Assembly: GCF_014697475.1 (NCBI RefSeq)
Contig: NZ_JACJRV010000012.1
Span: forward strand, 81,924-145,923
Direction: 5' to 3'
Length of the DNA stretch: 64,000 bases
DNA from: Nostoc sp. FACHB-152
GTDB lineage: Bacteria; Cyanobacteriota; Cyanobacteriia; Cyanobacteriales; Nostocaceae
How positions within the stretch are numbered: position 1 is the first letter of the stretch; every line of letters starts with the position of its first letter. The notes beneath the pieces were generated by a model that saw only the letters and a list, made by a program, of their open reading frames with translations, had not been told where the DNA came from and did no database searches. Positions 8,079 to 18,197 of this stretch are shown one piece after another. The translations under genes and the position numbers were made by a program.

Positions 8079-10052
8079 ATGATGGTTAAGACACTTCCCC
8101 CGACTTCCCAATCGATTGAGGGCGAACTACAAGTAACTGAAGTGGTATCAGACAATGGTACACAAACTTTGGTTGTGCGTAGCCCGTCGTTAATTAAAAA
8201 TGCCGATTCTGAAGCAATTCTATACAATCCTGTAGATGTTGCGGCACATTACCAAAAGAGACCGTTGCAAGTGTTGCAGCGAATTACGACGGTATTGCGA
8301 CCAACTCTGGCTTTTGTTTTGGGGTTGTGGTGGGACAGCAAACGGGGAATTGTTGTGAAAAACGACCGTCGCCGCGCGGTGCAGTTGCGGGAACTGCTGA
8401 CAAAGTTGGGGCCTGCTTACATCAAAATTGGGCAAGCTTTGTCCACCAGACCGGATTTAGTACCGCCTGTTTTCTTAGAAGAGTTAACTAAGTTACAAGA
8501 CCAATTACCGCCTTTTCCTAACGAAATAGCATATCAGTTTATACAAGAAGAACTAGGCGCACCACCAGAAGAAATTTATACAGAATTGTCACCCCAGCCA
8601 ATTGCGGCGGCTTCTTTGGGACAAGTTTATAAAGGGAAGCTGAAAACTGGTGAAGAAGTTGCTGTGAAAGTGCAGCGTCCTGATTTGCGAGAGCGCATTA
8701 CGATTGACTTATATATTTTGCGCCGCATTGCTGGTTGGGTACAAAAAAATGTTAAACGGGTGCGGAGTGATTTAGTTGGGATTCTGGATGAATTAGGCGA
8801 TCGCATTTTTGAAGAAATGGATTACATTCATGAAGGCGAAAATGCGGAACGCTTTTTTCAACTGTACGGACATATGAAAGATGTCTATGTACCGAAAATT
8901 TACTGGGAATATACCAATCGTCGCGTATTGACGATGGAGTGGATTAACGGTACTAAATTAACGCAGACAGAAGAAATCAAGGCGCAAGGCATAGATGCGC
9001 GTTATTTAATTGAAGTGGGTGTGCAGTGTTCTCTGCGCCAGTTGTTAGAACATGGATTTTTCCATGCTGACCCCCATCCTGGTAACTTGTTAGCCACAAC
9101 CGATGGGAAATTGGCTTACCTAGACTTTGGGATGATGAGCGAGATTAAACCACCGCAACGGTATGGTTTAATAGAGGCGATCGTTCACGTAGTTAACCGT
9201 GATTTTGAAGGTTTGGCTCAAGATTACGTCAACCTAGAGTTTTTATCACCAGACACAGACCTCACACCAATTATCCCCGCATTTGCCAGAGTATTTGCTG
9301 ATGCTCAAGGCGCAAGTGTAGCGGAACTCAACATTAAAAGTATCACTGATGAACTTTCGGCGTTGATGTACGAGTATCCTTTCCGCGTTCCTCCCTACTA
9401 CGCGTTAATTATTCGCTCTTTGGTGACACTCGAAGGGATTGCTATCTATATAGATCCTAATTTCAAAGTTCTCAGCGAAGCTTATCCTTACGTTTCTAAA
9501 CGCCTGTTAACCGACCCAGCACCACAATTAAGAACATCACTACGAGACTTACTGTTTAAAGAAGGCAAATTCCGTTGGAATCGTTTAGAAAATTTGTTAC
9601 GCAATGCCCGGAATAATGAAGACTACGACTTTAATTTAGTATTAAATCAGGGAATAGATTTCTTATCTTCTGAACGTGGTTCATTTATCCGTGACAGATT
9701 GGTAGATGAATTTGTCAATAGTGCTAATGCTTTAAGTAAAAATGTTTTGCATAACTTCACCTACTTGTTGCGCGAAAGAGTAGGCTTAACCGCCATTAAC
9801 GAAACACCAGCAGCAACAGTTGAACAAGAACAAACCTTAGAGCATATCAAACGGATTTTGCAAATTCTGCAAGAAACTCGCGGCTTTGACCCCTTAGAGA
9901 TGGCTCCGCGATTGGTACAATTATTAGTAAATCCTGGTGTGCAGCAATTGGGTCAGCAAATTGGGTTGCGGTTGGTGCAGAAGTCTTTAGCCCGATTAAT
10001 TCGGGAGTTGTTAGCCGCAGAAGATATCGAGCAAATGAGAAAGGTTAGTTAA
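8079..10052 (+). CDS. ABC1/UbiB-family atypical kinase
   Basis: A 657-residue protein of the AarF/UbiB/ADCK family. Signatures are the KxGQ motif in YIKIGQALSTRPDLVP, the Ala-rich nucleotide loop AAASLGQVYKGKLKTG with VAVKVQRP, HADPHPGNL and the metal-binding YLDFGMM. Members act in quinone biosynthesis or plastoquinone and tocopherol homeostasis in photosynthetic organisms. The C-terminal ~200 residues are a helical extension typical of cyanobacterial and plastid ABC1K proteins. The frame is open from a TTG at 8034, but the ATG pair at 8079/8082 is the more likely start. Confidence 0.9.
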   Translation: MMVKTLPPTSQSIEGELQVTEVVSDNGTQTLVVRSPSLIKNADSEAILYNPVDVAAHYQKRPLQVLQRITTVLRPTLAFVLGLWWDSKRGIVVKNDRRRAVQLRELLTKLGPAYIKIGQALSTRPDLVPPVFLEELTKLQDQLPPFPNEIAYQFIQEELGAPPEEIYTELSPQPIAAASLGQVYKGKLKTGEEVAVKVQRPDLRERITIDLYILRRIAGWVQKNVKRVRSDLVGILDELGDRIFEEMDYIHEGENAERFFQLYGHMKDVYVPKIYWEYTNRRVLTMEWINGTKLTQTEEIKAQGIDARYLIEVGVQCSLRQLLEHGFFHADPHPGNLLATTDGKLAYLDFGMMSEIKPPQRYGLIEAIVHVVNRDFEGLAQDYVNLEFLSPDTDLTPIIPAFARVFADAQGASVAELNIKSITDELSALMYEYPFRVPPYYALIIRSLVTLEGIAIYIDPNFKVLSEAYPYVSKRLLTDPAPQLRTSLRDLLFKEGKFRWNRLENLLRNARNNEDYDFNLVLNQGIDFLSSERGSFIRDRLVDEFVNSANALSKNVLHNFTYLLRERVGLTAINETPAATVEQEQTLEHIKRILQILQETRGFDPLEMAPRLVQLLVNPGVQQLGQQIGLRLVQKSLARLIRELLAAEDIEQMRKVS

Positions 10053-10712
10053 CATCAGTATCTCATCTGGCAGGAAGGGCGATCGCTCCTAAGCTAATAA
10101 TCACTTAATTTGTTTGTTGAGACTGCAAGGGAGCCGGGAAGCAGAGGAGCAGGGGAGAAGATTTGAAGCCCAAAATTTCAATTGTGCAACTTTTAAGCAC
10201 AAAAGCTTCCATCTTGCCAGTTAGCCACGATAGGAGTATTAAGAATATCTCATGCAGAGTGAATGAGGAGATTTCCATCTTTCACTCTTTTTTTATCCCT
10301 ATCCGGTGATATTAAAAAATTTTTATTAAGTATACCAATTCAAATAATGTTTGCAACAGATACCCCACCCGCCTGACGGCACCCTCCCCTTGGCAAGGGC
10401 AGGGGTCTTATTTATGTGTCGCATTCTTTTTTCAAATTGGTATTATTAGACCGCTTGCAAAAGTCCAACTTTTAAATTCTTTCTTTGTGCCTTTGCGCGA
10501 CGGCAGTCGCTACAACGGGGAGACAGCCGCGTGGGCGGGTTTCCCGACTTGAGCGGACTGTCGTGGGAACCCCCGCAACGCGCTGCCTCCTCTGCGTGAG
10601 ACAAAAAAATATTTATGCAAGAGGTCTATTGATAATTCAACATAGCAGTTATATTTTTATTGCAAGTTTAATTAGCAATTAAACTGACTAAAAACTCCAT
10701 AAAAGTAAATTT
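10053..10712. other. Repeat-rich intergenic region
   Basis: It contains a G-rich stretch (agcagaggagcaggggag type, ~10139-10160), a 114-bp MITE-like element (listed next) and a GC-rich degenerate repeat at ~10488-10600 of the kind seen again at ~12230-12315. No believable gene is seen. Confidence 0.6.
10331..10444. repeat. MITE-like repeat with ataccaatt ends, copy 1
   Basis: Terminal inverted repeats ataccaattcaaa / ttcaaattggtat. The interior (acagataccccacccgcctg, then a gggtcttatttatgtgtcgc segment) is nearly identical to 20328-20436. Non-coding. Confidence 0.85.
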
Positions 10713-12086
10713 ATGCATCTCATGAAAACTATCTTGAGTCGAGTAGTAATCATCGGTACTATTTGTGTTGCTCCTCTTAAGATATTAGCAGCAGAAACTC
10801 CCACTGCTATATTTCATGCTTTTGATCAAACATATAGCGAGATTGAAAAGTTTGTTTGTGAATTAGGTAAGCAAGGGTATTCTCATATTCAAACTCCGCC
10901 AACGCAGAAATCTAACCCCAGTACACAATGGTGGGCGCGCTATCAACCTGTAGACTATAGCGTGATTGAAGGTAGAGGTTCTGAAGCAGATTTAAAAAAA
11001 CTGATTGATAAAGCCCACAGTTGTAATGTCAAAGTTATTGCTGATGTTGTTTTCAATCATATGGCGAATTTGGATGGCGATGAAGATTTTGAAGACTTAA
11101 CTAAATTTCCTGGTCTTTCTGTCAGTGATTTTAATTCTGCTTCAGACAGTCCAGGGAAAAAACCTTGTGGAATTGACTATAGCGATCGCAATAGAGATTC
11201 AGAAATTAATTGTTGGTTAGGCGGACTTCCTGATTTAAAATTTACTGACAATGTAAAGAAAATTCAAAAAGCTCATTTAAAAAAATTACTCGATTTGGGA
11301 ATTGATGGATTCCGGTTTGATGCAGCCAAGCATATGCCAGAAGATGTTGTGAAAGAGTACATCAGCTATGTTGATAGAGAAAGCAAAGGAAAAACTTGGA
11401 ATTATTTAGAAGTAATTTCAGATAGTGATACTAAGGCAGAAGATTATAACGCGATCGCATCTGTGACAGATTTTATTCTTTACAACTCGATGAAAAATGC
11501 CTTTACTTTTGGTGGAGATTTAAAGTCGCTGCGAGTTCCCACAGCTGTGAATGATCCCCGTAGCGTCACCTTTGGCAGAAATCACGATACTATCAGCGAA
11601 CTTAACACCTTTGCAATCAATCCCTACAGCGATCGCACTGACTCTTATTTAGCCACAGCTTATGTACTAGCCAGAGAAAGTGGTACTCCTCTAGTGCTTA
11701 ACTGGGATAATGCCGATGCTCCTTTTATTAAATATGGAGTCAAGTTCCGCCAGATTATGCGTCAACGGGGAAATGAAGGCAAAAACGTCAAAGAAAATGT
11801 TTTGGCTGCTGTTAATAGTTCAACTGTGTTGCTGATGGAGCGAGGTAGTGAAGGATTTTTTGTGGTCAATAAAGCAGAGAACCAATTTAATATCCCAGCA
11901 TTGGATTTAACCCTGACTAATTTAGAAGGATGTTATCGAGAACTCCGTAATAATTTTACCGTTGCTGTTGAGCGTCGTAACGGCAAAAAATTTATCACTC
12001 GTTGGGGAACTCGCAATAGAGGTGGTATGGAAATTCAAAGACGCGATGCACTCTACTTTATCCGAGAACCTTTTGATCAATGCTAG
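10713..12086 (+). CDS. Secreted alpha-amylase family (GH13) protein
   Basis: A 457-residue protein with a signal peptide (MKTILSRVVIIGTICVAPLKILAAE) and a TIM-barrel glycoside hydrolase domain. The GH13 regions are in order: VIADVVFNHM, the nucleophile region GIDGFRFDAAKHM (Asp), YLEVIS (candidate acid/base Glu) and FGRNHDT (third carboxylate). It would cleave alpha-glucans outside the cytoplasm. It is shorter than many amylases and lacks an obvious starch-binding module; the C-terminus after ~residue 360 is a small beta-domain. ATGs at 10713 and 10722 are both possible. It stands alone between repeat-rich spacers. Confidence 0.88.
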   Translation: MHLMKTILSRVVIIGTICVAPLKILAAETPTAIFHAFDQTYSEIEKFVCELGKQGYSHIQTPPTQKSNPSTQWWARYQPVDYSVIEGRGSEADLKKLIDKAHSCNVKVIADVVFNHMANLDGDEDFEDLTKFPGLSVSDFNSASDSPGKKPCGIDYSDRNRDSEINCWLGGLPDLKFTDNVKKIQKAHLKKLLDLGIDGFRFDAAKHMPEDVVKEYISYVDRESKGKTWNYLEVISDSDTKAEDYNAIASVTDFILYNSMKNAFTFGGDLKSLRVPTAVNDPRSVTFGRNHDTISELNTFAINPYSDRTDSYLATAYVLARESGTPLVLNWDNADAPFIKYGVKFRQIMRQRGNEGKNVKENVLAAVNSSTVLLMERGSEGFFVVNKAENQFNIPALDLTLTNLEGCYRELRNNFTVAVERRNGKKFITRWGTRNRGGMEIQRRDALYFIREPFDQC

Positions 12087-12170
12087 ACAAGTTAAAAGGC
12101 TAATATCATGTCCGCTTGATTACTTACTAAAACCGATGAATCCCTCCCCGTCAACGGCTACCGTGTACAC

Positions 12171-12365
12171 AATACGGTTCGGTTAAAGGGGAAAGGAGAA
12201 GAAAAAACCTTTAACCCTTACCCTTTAACCCCTTCGGGGTGACGCTCGCAAGCTCGCTAACGCTGCGCTAACGCCAGTCGCTCATGGGGGAAACCCCCAA
12301 GACCGCGCTGGCTCACCTTTTCCCCAAACCAATTCTGAGTTCAAAATGCTTATCCGAACCGTATT
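12171..12365. repeat. Inverted-repeat element (caatacggttcgg ends)
   Basis: Perfect 12-bp arms aatacggttcgg (12171-12182) and ccgaaccgtatt (12354-12365) enclose ~170 bp containing a GC-rich degenerate repeat (cgctcgcaagctcgctaacg and following). The right arm forms the truncated end of an ATPase-like reading frame, so the element has probably inserted there. Confidence 0.65.
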
Positions 12366-12571
12366 GGCATGACATCCGCAATATCGACATCGGTTGTTAC
12401 TAAGTCTTCACTAGACTCAAAATACACTACATGGAAGTCGTCTTTTTCTAGTTCTGCGTGTAAGCGCAATATTTCTGTCGATTTACCTCGGCGATCGCTC
12501 ACTATGCTACTTAACATACATAGCCATAAGATGATACTTGGATCTAACCTCTGACTCTCAGCATTTATCAC
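12350..12571 (-). pseudogene. Fragment of a P-loop ATPase gene, cut by a repeat element
   Basis: About 70 codons on the minus strand. The middle part, SDRRGKSTEILRLHAELE then FHVVYFESSEDL and TTDVDIADV, matches the Walker-A region of large cyanobacterial P-loop NTPases (GxxRGKSTEL... DVDxxDVLLAI). Directly after DVDIADV the frame runs into the inverted-repeat end (MPIRFG-stop), so the rest of the ATPase is missing. The N-terminal side is also unlike an intact protein. I read it as a relic, not a working gene. Confidence 0.5.
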
Positions 12572-12936
12572 CCTAGAGAGAATAGGTTAAATCAAATAAT
12601 AATGATAGACTTTTTCAATAAATTACATAGTTTTGTGAACGTCTTAGCTAGTTATACTACCGCTAGTGGCTATATATCAGGCTTTTCTAGCTGAGTTTAC
12701 AAGCTCAGTTCTAAACTTGACTATTCCAGAAGGTTAAGAGAGACTAACTAATGACAGACGTGATGACTTATTAAAATAATAACTTTTGTTAATTTTCTGA
12801 GATATTTATATTGAGAGATGGAACATTAGTTAAAAAATGGCAATTTTGTATCTAAGTAACAATGTTCCGAGGACAAGCTTTTTAGCATTGTGCTAAGGAG
12901 TACAGTCCAAGCTTACTATCGTGGTTGGCCAAAAGC
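12572..12936. other. Leader region of the DUF2997-ycf35-ferredoxin operon
   Basis: AT-rich, with no gene. An AAGGAG sits at 12895-12900, too far from the chosen ATG (12937) to serve as its ribosome-binding site and with no in-frame start behind it. It may belong to a leader or be chance. Confidence 0.4.
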
Positions 12937-13149
12937 ATGGAGACATTAGAATTCATAATTTATCCAGACGGTCGGGTACAAGAGAAAGTCACTGGCATTG
13001 TGGGTGCTTCTTGTGCTGAGGTTACAGCAGCAATTGAAGCACAGCTGGGGCAAGTACTTAGTCAAGAGCCAACCTCAGAATATTTCGCTAATAATCAGGT
13101 ACAACAATCTAACCTAGCGAATACCCAAGCTACTTACAGCGAATGGTAA
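12937..13149 (+). CDS. DUF2997 small protein
   Basis: A 70-residue protein of the DUF2997 family (METLEFIIYPDGRVQEKVTG, GASCAEVTAAIEAQLG). The family is found beside Ycf35 and a ferredoxin in cyanobacteria, as here. I use the ATG at 12937; a TTG at 12925 would add four residues. The C-terminal third is Gln/Asn-rich and probably disordered. Function unknown; from its neighbours it may assist the ferredoxin or Ycf35. Confidence 0.8.
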   Translation: METLEFIIYPDGRVQEKVTGIVGASCAEVTAAIEAQLGQVLSQEPTSEYFANNQVQQSNLANTQATYSEW

Positions 13150-13191
13150 GTTTTCTGTCCAACAGTTTATTGTCGTCGATTTACAACCACC

Positions 13192-13578
13192 ATGTCACAC
13201 TTTAGCCAAATTAAGACTCAAATCCGTAACCTTGAATCCTTAAAAGATGCGCTAACTGAATTGGGCATCGACTGGAAACCCGGCCCTCGTGAGGTACGTG
13301 GCTATCGCGGTCAAACCCATCCTGCGGAAGTTACCATTGAGCAGGAAAATGGCTATGACATCGGCTTTAGATGGAATGGCAAGGAGTATGAATTAGTAGC
13401 TGATTTACAATACTGGCAGCAAAATCTGTCTGTAGACGGTTTCTTGCGTCAAGTAACTCAGCGTTATGCTTTCCAGACAGTTGTGAAAGAAACTGCAATG
13501 GCAGGCTTTCAAGTTACTGAACAGCAAAAAAATTCAGACGGTTCTATTCGCTTAGTAGTACAACGCTGGAGTGCGTAA
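13192..13578 (+). CDS. ycf35: Ycf35 (DUF1257) family protein
   Basis: A 128-residue protein conserved in cyanobacteria and algal plastids: MSHFSQIKTQIRNLESL, LGIDWKPGPREVRGYRGQ, and a C-terminal VVQRW. The function is not established. It is the middle gene of a three-gene unit. Its TAA overlaps the next ATG (taATGg), so translation of the ferredoxin is probably coupled to it. Confidence 0.9.
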   Translation: MSHFSQIKTQIRNLESLKDALTELGIDWKPGPREVRGYRGQTHPAEVTIEQENGYDIGFRWNGKEYELVADLQYWQQNLSVDGFLRQVTQRYAFQTVVKETAMAGFQVTEQQKNSDGSIRLVVQRWSA

Positions 13579-14039
13579 TGGCTGACTTTCTGCCTTTGCC
13601 GGATGAACAGGATGATAACCGTTCCGGTTTGGAACCAGAGTTAGGCGGTTTTTTGCGGGATGACCCAGAACGTTCTGGTTTGGAACCTGAATTAGGTGGA
13701 GTGTTGCGGCAAAAGGGTGTTTATGTTGACGAAATCACCTGTATTGGCTGTAAACACTGCGCCCATGTTGCGCGAAATACTTTTTACATTGAACCAGATT
13801 ACGGGCGATCGCGCGTAATCCGACAAGATGGGGACGCGGAAGAAGTTATCCAAGAAGCAATTGACACTTGTCCGGTTGATTGCATCCATTGGGTAAATTA
13901 TACAGAACTAAGAAAGTTAGAAGATGAGCGCAAATATCAAGTGATTCCTGTTGTAGGCTATCCGGTAGAACTGGCAGTTGCCGCTTCTGAAAAACGGCGG
14001 AAAAAGCAAAAACTCAAACACAAAAAATCCCGTTATTAA
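13578..14039 (+). CDS. 4Fe-4S ferredoxin with duplicated N-terminal segment
   Basis: A 153-residue ferredoxin with one cluster: CIGCKHC at ~56-62 supplies three cysteines and CPVDC supplies the fourth. The N-terminus holds two near-identical repeats, RSGLEPELGGFLR and RSGLEPELGGVLR, not part of the fold. The tail is strongly basic (EKRRKKQKLKHKKSRY), unusual for an electron carrier and suggestive of contact with nucleic acid or an acidic partner. It overlaps ycf35 by one base and ends before a strong terminator. Confidence 0.88.
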   Translation: MADFLPLPDEQDDNRSGLEPELGGFLRDDPERSGLEPELGGVLRQKGVYVDEITCIGCKHCAHVARNTFYIEPDYGRSRVIRQDGDAEEVIQEAIDTCPVDCIHWVNYTELRKLEDERKYQVIPVVGYPVELAVAASEKRRKKQKLKHKKSRY

Positions 14040-14066
14040 AATAAACAAATTAAATAAATGTATTAC

Positions 14067-14098
14067 AGGACTGGTTCAGCCAGTCCTTTTATTTTTCA
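14067..14098 (+). terminator. Rho-independent terminator of the ycf35-ferredoxin operon
   Basis: Stem aggactgg / ccagtcct, 5-nt loop, followed by a T-rich tract (ttttatttttc). Confidence 0.88.
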
Positions 14099-14330
14099 AT
14101 ATATTTTTTGCATGAATGTTGGAGAGGAAGAATTTTAAGTCTCACGCAAAGGTGCAGAGGCGCAAAGACTTAAAGACAACTAACTTTTTGAGTAAGAAGT
14201 CTCATCTAATTATTGCCAAATTTTTTGCAGATTGAGTACAAATCCAGGTAACACATTTTCACCAGAAAAGGTTTTAGGAGATTTTAGAACTTCCACCTGT
14301 GGGCTTATATCCACTTTGTGTCAAAAATTA

Positions 14331-14714
14331 TTAAATAATACTAATACTGTAAGCGCGAATTGCTGAATCAACTGTCGCAATCGTTAGTCCATGCTGTAAA
14401 GACTGACAGATTAACATTCTATCGAAGGGATCTTTGTGCAGTGCTGGTAAACTCGCAAGTTGAGTAACGCTACCTTCGTCTAAATCAAGATTTACAATTT
14501 GATGGCGATCGCGTTGTTTAGGAATATATATTTCAGGAGACTCTGGTAGTGGTAGCTTGCCCAATTGATATTTAATAATGCATTCCCATATTGAGACAAC
14601 GCTGAGATAAATCTGGTTATCTGGATTGCGAATAGAATTTATAATATCTGTCGATAAACGATTATCGCTACTAATAAACCATAAAAATATATGAGTGTCT
14701 AAGAGAATTTTCAT
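14331..14714 (-). CDS. VapC-type PIN-domain toxin
   Basis: A 127-residue PIN-domain ribonuclease. The acidic residues are in place: LLDTHIFLW (first Asp), SIWECIIKY (Glu), HKDPFDRMLICQ (Asp pair) and TVDSAI. It begins within the last codons of the upstream antitoxin (4-nt ATGA overlap), the usual type II toxin-antitoxin layout. Targets are unknown. Confidence 0.85.
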   Translation of the reverse strand: MKILLDTHIFLWFISSDNRLSTDIINSIRNPDNQIYLSVVSIWECIIKYQLGKLPLPESPEIYIPKQRDRHQIVNLDLDEGSVTQLASLPALHKDPFDRMLICQSLQHGLTIATVDSAIRAYSISII

Positions 14715-14950
14715 TTGCCTTCAAAAGCATTCAAAATCTCTTCAGGTAAAGGTTCATCAAAATCATCAGGTACAGTAAACTCTCCTGCACATAAACCGAA
14801 AGGTCGTAGCAGCTTGTTAGTGCTTTGAATTGGTTTTAGTTCAGCAATTTCTTTATCTGCTTGAATAATAATAAAACTTTCACCTGCCTCAACTTGATTG
14901 AGATACTTTAAGGGATCTTGTTGGATTTCATCAACTGTAACTTTCTGCAT
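14711..14950 (-). CDS. Phd/YefM-type antitoxin
   Basis: A 79-residue protein: VTVDEIQQDPLKYLNQVEAGESFII and KEIAELKPI are the Phd/YefM dimer and DNA-binding core. The acidic C-terminus (DDFDEPLPEEILNAFEGK) would wrap the toxin. It overlaps the PIN toxin gene by 4 nt. Confidence 0.82.
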   Translation of the reverse strand: MQKVTVDEIQQDPLKYLNQVEAGESFIIIQADKEIAELKPIQSTNKLLRPFGLCAGEFTVPDDFDEPLPEEILNAFEGK

Positions 14951-15041
14951 TTGAGATATTTCGGCGTAGCGGTAACAGAAGGATACACGGCCTAACTCGA
15001 TTCTAAATCTCAGGCAGGCAATATGCCTGCCTTACAATAAA

Positions 15042-17681
15042 TTAACTCAAAGCAGAAGTTAACTCACTCTGAGCTTGTTCTAATGCTTCTGGTAATTTAC
15101 TGTCATCGCGGCCGCCAGCTTGGGCTAGGTTGGGTCTACCGCCACCGCCGCCGCCGCAGATTTTAGCGATCGCACCGACAAATTTCCCAGCCTGCAAACC
15201 TTTCTTGTTCACCTCTGGACTGAATGCTGCAACTATGCTAACTTTGCCAGCTTCCGGTACAGAACCCAACACCACTGCACCGTTACCGATTTTTTGCAGT
15301 AAGCGTTCCGCAGCAGTTTTCAAAGATTCCGGGTCAACGCCTTCGAGTTGGGCAACAATGATTTTATGGTCGCCTACTATTTGGGCTGTTTCTAGTAAGC
15401 TGTCTGATTTAGCGATCGCTAGTTGTCCTTTCAGCGTTTCTAGTTGCTTCTCGGCGTTTCTCAGTTCAGTTTGCAGAGTAGTGATTCTCTCTGGTAGTTC
15501 TTCGGGTTTAACTTTAAAGCGATCGCTTAAATCTTTGACTACTTTATCCCGAATATTGAGGTAATCTAATATCGCTGGGCCGGAAACCGCTTCAATTCGC
15601 CGCACACCAGACGCAACGCCAGCTTCAGAGATAATCTTGAATACGCCAATCTCCGCAGTATTACTTACGTGCGTACCTCCGCATAGTTCCATCGACACGC
15701 TAGGAAAATCGATGACGCGGACTTCTTCTCCGTATTTTTCCCCGAACATGGCAACAGCACCTCTAGCTTTCGCTTCAGCTAAGGGTAATATTTCGATTTT
15801 TGCGGAGTGGGCTTCAGCAATCCAAGTATTCACCTGTTCCTCAACTTGCTGGACTTCTTCGGCTGTCAAAGCACGGGGACAGTTGAAGTCAAACCGCAAT
15901 CTGTCAAAAGAAACGAGAGAACCAGCTTGAGATATGCCTTCATCAACGATTTTCTTTAACGCAGCTTGCAGTAAGTGGGTTGCAGTATGGTTAGCTTGGG
16001 CGCGACGACGACAAGCGTTATCAATTTGGGCGGTAACAGTATCACCTACACGCAGGGTTCCGCGTTCAATGCGTCCGAAGTGAACGAAGAAATCAGATTC
16101 TTTCTTGACATCTTCAACCCGGACTACAATACCATCGCCTGTGATATAACCGCGATCGCCTATTTGTCCCCCAGATTCAGCATAGAATGGGGTTTGGTTG
16201 AGAACGATTTGCACATCTGTTCCCACTTCAGCTTCCTCTTGGGCGATTCCACTTACTAGTAATACTTCTACTTTTGCTGTCGTCGCAGGTTGAGTATAAC
16301 CCAAGAACTCAGTAGCGTGGATATGTTCTGCTAGTTTGTCGAGGGAACCTTGCACAGTTAAATCGATGGTTTCGTGTGCAGCTTTTGCACGTTCCACCTG
16401 CTTTTGCATTTCGACGTTGAATCCCTCAACATCAACGGTGAGGTTGTTTTCCTCGGCGATTTCTTGAGTAAGTTCTAAGGGAAAACCGTAGGTATCGTAC
16501 AGAGTGAAAGCACTTTCCCCACTAATTTCGGTTTGTCCTTGCTGCTTCAGTTGTTGAATTATCTCATCAAGCAGTTTCTCGCCTCTATCCAAAGTTTTGA
16601 GGAAATTCGATTCTTCCCGTTCGAGTTCTGCTTTGATGGATGCTTCCCGTTGGCGAACATTGGGGTAAGCTGATTCCGAAAGAGCGATCGCAGTTTCCGC
16701 AACTTGGGTGATAAAATTTCCTGAAATGCCAAGTAATCGACCATGACGTACCACCCGCCGAATTAATCGCCGCAACACATAACCCCGTCCTACATTCGAG
16801 GCGCGGATTTCATCAGCAATCATGTGAACTACAGAACGTACATGATCACCAATTACTTTTAAAGATACTTTGATGTTCTCGTCGCTGGTATGATAATCAA
16901 TGCCAGCAATTTGGGCTGCTGTTTTAATAATCGGGAAAATCAAATCTGTTTCATAGTTATTTGGCACTTTTTGGAGAATTTGCGCCATTCTCTCCAAACC
17001 CATGCCTGTATCTATATTCTTATTTTGCAGTGGTGTTAAATTCCCGGCTGCATCGCGGTTGTATTGCATGAATACCAAGTTATAGAACTCGATAAACCGG
17101 GTGTCATCTTCTAAATCAATATTGTCGTCGCCGCGTTCGGGGTGGAAGTCGTAATAAATTTCCGAACAAGGGCCGCAAGGGCCAGTCGGGCCAGATGCCC
17201 AAAAGTTATCATCTGCACCCATCCGTTGAATTCTAGCTTCGGGTACACCAATTTTGTCGCGCCAGATTTCAAAAGCTTCGTCGTCCTCTTCAAAGACGCT
17301 GACAACGAGGTTTTGGGGAGAAAAGCCAAAAACTTGTGTGGAAATTTCCCAACCCCAAGCGATCGCTTGTTCTTTAAAATAATCACCAAAGCTGAAGTTA
17401 CCCAGCATTTCAAAGAAAGTATGATGCCGTTTGGTGCGTCCGACATTTTCAATATCGTTAGTACGGATGCACTTTTGCGATGTGGTTGCTCTTTTAAATT
17501 CGGGTGTGCGCTGTCCCAGGAATATCGGCTTAAATGGTAACATCCCCGCGATCGTCAGCAGCACGGTTGGATCTTCAGGCACGAGGGAAGCACTGGGGAG
17601 AATTTGGTGTTCCCGTTGGGCATAGAAGTCAAGGAATAAGGTACGAATTTCGTTACCGCTGAGGTAGGGATTAGAAGACAT
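15042..17681 (-). CDS. alaS: Alanyl-tRNA synthetase
   Basis: An 879-residue class II synthetase of normal length. The catalytic domain is N-terminal (motif 2 region [21 protein letters not shown]). The editing domain has [11 protein letters not shown] and the zinc ligand segment [12 protein letters not shown]. The C-terminal region carries the Gly-rich [15 protein letters not shown] loop and a coiled coil ([19 protein letters not shown]). It charges tRNA-Ala and clears mischarged Ser and Gly. Several HIP1 sites lie inside. The start [14 protein letters not shown] is the family start. Confidence 0.97.
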   Translation of the reverse strand: MSSNPYLSGNEIRTLFLDFYAQREHQILPSASLVPEDPTVLLTIAGMLPFKPIFLGQRTPEFKRATTSQKCIRTNDIENVGRTKRHHTFFEMLGNFSFGDYFKEQAIAWGWEISTQVFGFSPQNLVVSVFEEDDEAFEIWRDKIGVPEARIQRMGADDNFWASGPTGPCGPCSEIYYDFHPERGDDNIDLEDDTRFIEFYNLVFMQYNRDAAGNLTPLQNKNIDTGMGLERMAQILQKVPNNYETDLIFPIIKTAAQIAGIDYHTSDENIKVSLKVIGDHVRSVVHMIADEIRASNVGRGYVLRRLIRRVVRHGRLLGISGNFITQVAETAIALSESAYPNVRQREASIKAELEREESNFLKTLDRGEKLLDEIIQQLKQQGQTEISGESAFTLYDTYGFPLELTQEIAEENNLTVDVEGFNVEMQKQVERAKAAHETIDLTVQGSLDKLAEHIHATEFLGYTQPATTAKVEVLLVSGIAQEEAEVGTDVQIVLNQTPFYAESGGQIGDRGYITGDGIVVRVEDVKKESDFFVHFGRIERGTLRVGDTVTAQIDNACRRRAQANHTATHLLQAALKKIVDEGISQAGSLVSFDRLRFDFNCPRALTAEEVQQVEEQVNTWIAEAHSAKIEILPLAEAKARGAVAMFGEKYGEEVRVIDFPSVSMELCGGTHVSNTAEIGVFKIISEAGVASGVRRIEAVSGPAILDYLNIRDKVVKDLSDRFKVKPEELPERITTLQTELRNAEKQLETLKGQLAIAKSDSLLETAQIVGDHKIIVAQLEGVDPESLKTAAERLLQKIGNGAVVLGSVPEAGKVSIVAAFSPEVNKKGLQAGKFVGAIAKICGGGGGGRPNLAQAGGRDDSKLPEALEQAQSELTSALS

Positions 17682-18197
17682 GGGTGAACTAAAGTATTAA
17701 GTATAAAGTTTGAAGTATGTAGACACCCTGCGGGTGAATTCTTGGAGGGTAGTGTCAATTTCAGCCTTCATCCTTTATGTGGACGAAGTATGCCGCACAA
17801 GACGACATATAACTATTAGGGTAGCTACTTCTGTAACCTGTATCTACTATTAGCCGTCATCAACTACTCACACCAGGAAAGAGAGTCAGGAGTAGGGATA
17901 GTGGTTAATTTATTCTCAAGCTAAAGCTTTTCACTGTTTTTAAGCTATACACCCATCGACATCAACGCTTACAACAAAGCATGAATATCTTTCTGCACTA
18001 CTCTCCACTCTTAACTTTATTTTTGCATTTTGTTTGGTTTTGTTGCTAGTAATTTTTACTTACACTGATAACTTTAATATTATCGTATATTTCTATACTT
18101 GTATTATTGCTACCTTACTTTAGCTAGATGTGCGATCGCTCTATGAATGAAATCATTTATTTGTGAAGTATGCATTGAATATCTAGTGAGGTCAGTA
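17682..18197. other. Intergenic region, alaS to HMA gene
   Basis: Divergent spacer with short repeats (aagtattaagtataaagtttgaagtat) just upstream of alaS. No gene or strong structure is seen. GAGG at 18188-18191 is the ribosome-binding site of the next gene. Confidence 0.5.

Noticed and set aside
10485..10682. 65-codon plus-strand frame after the MITE-like repeat
   Set aside because: It reads through a degenerate GC-rich intergenic repeat; the translation is low-complexity and has no start site.
12369..12554. 61-codon plus-strand frame
   Set aside because: Opposite the ATPase remnant, Ser/Lys-rich, no start signal; treated as a shadow.
15130..15564. Plus-strand open frame within alaS
   Set aside because: Ser/Pro/Ala-rich translation typical of an antisense shadow of a strongly conserved gene.
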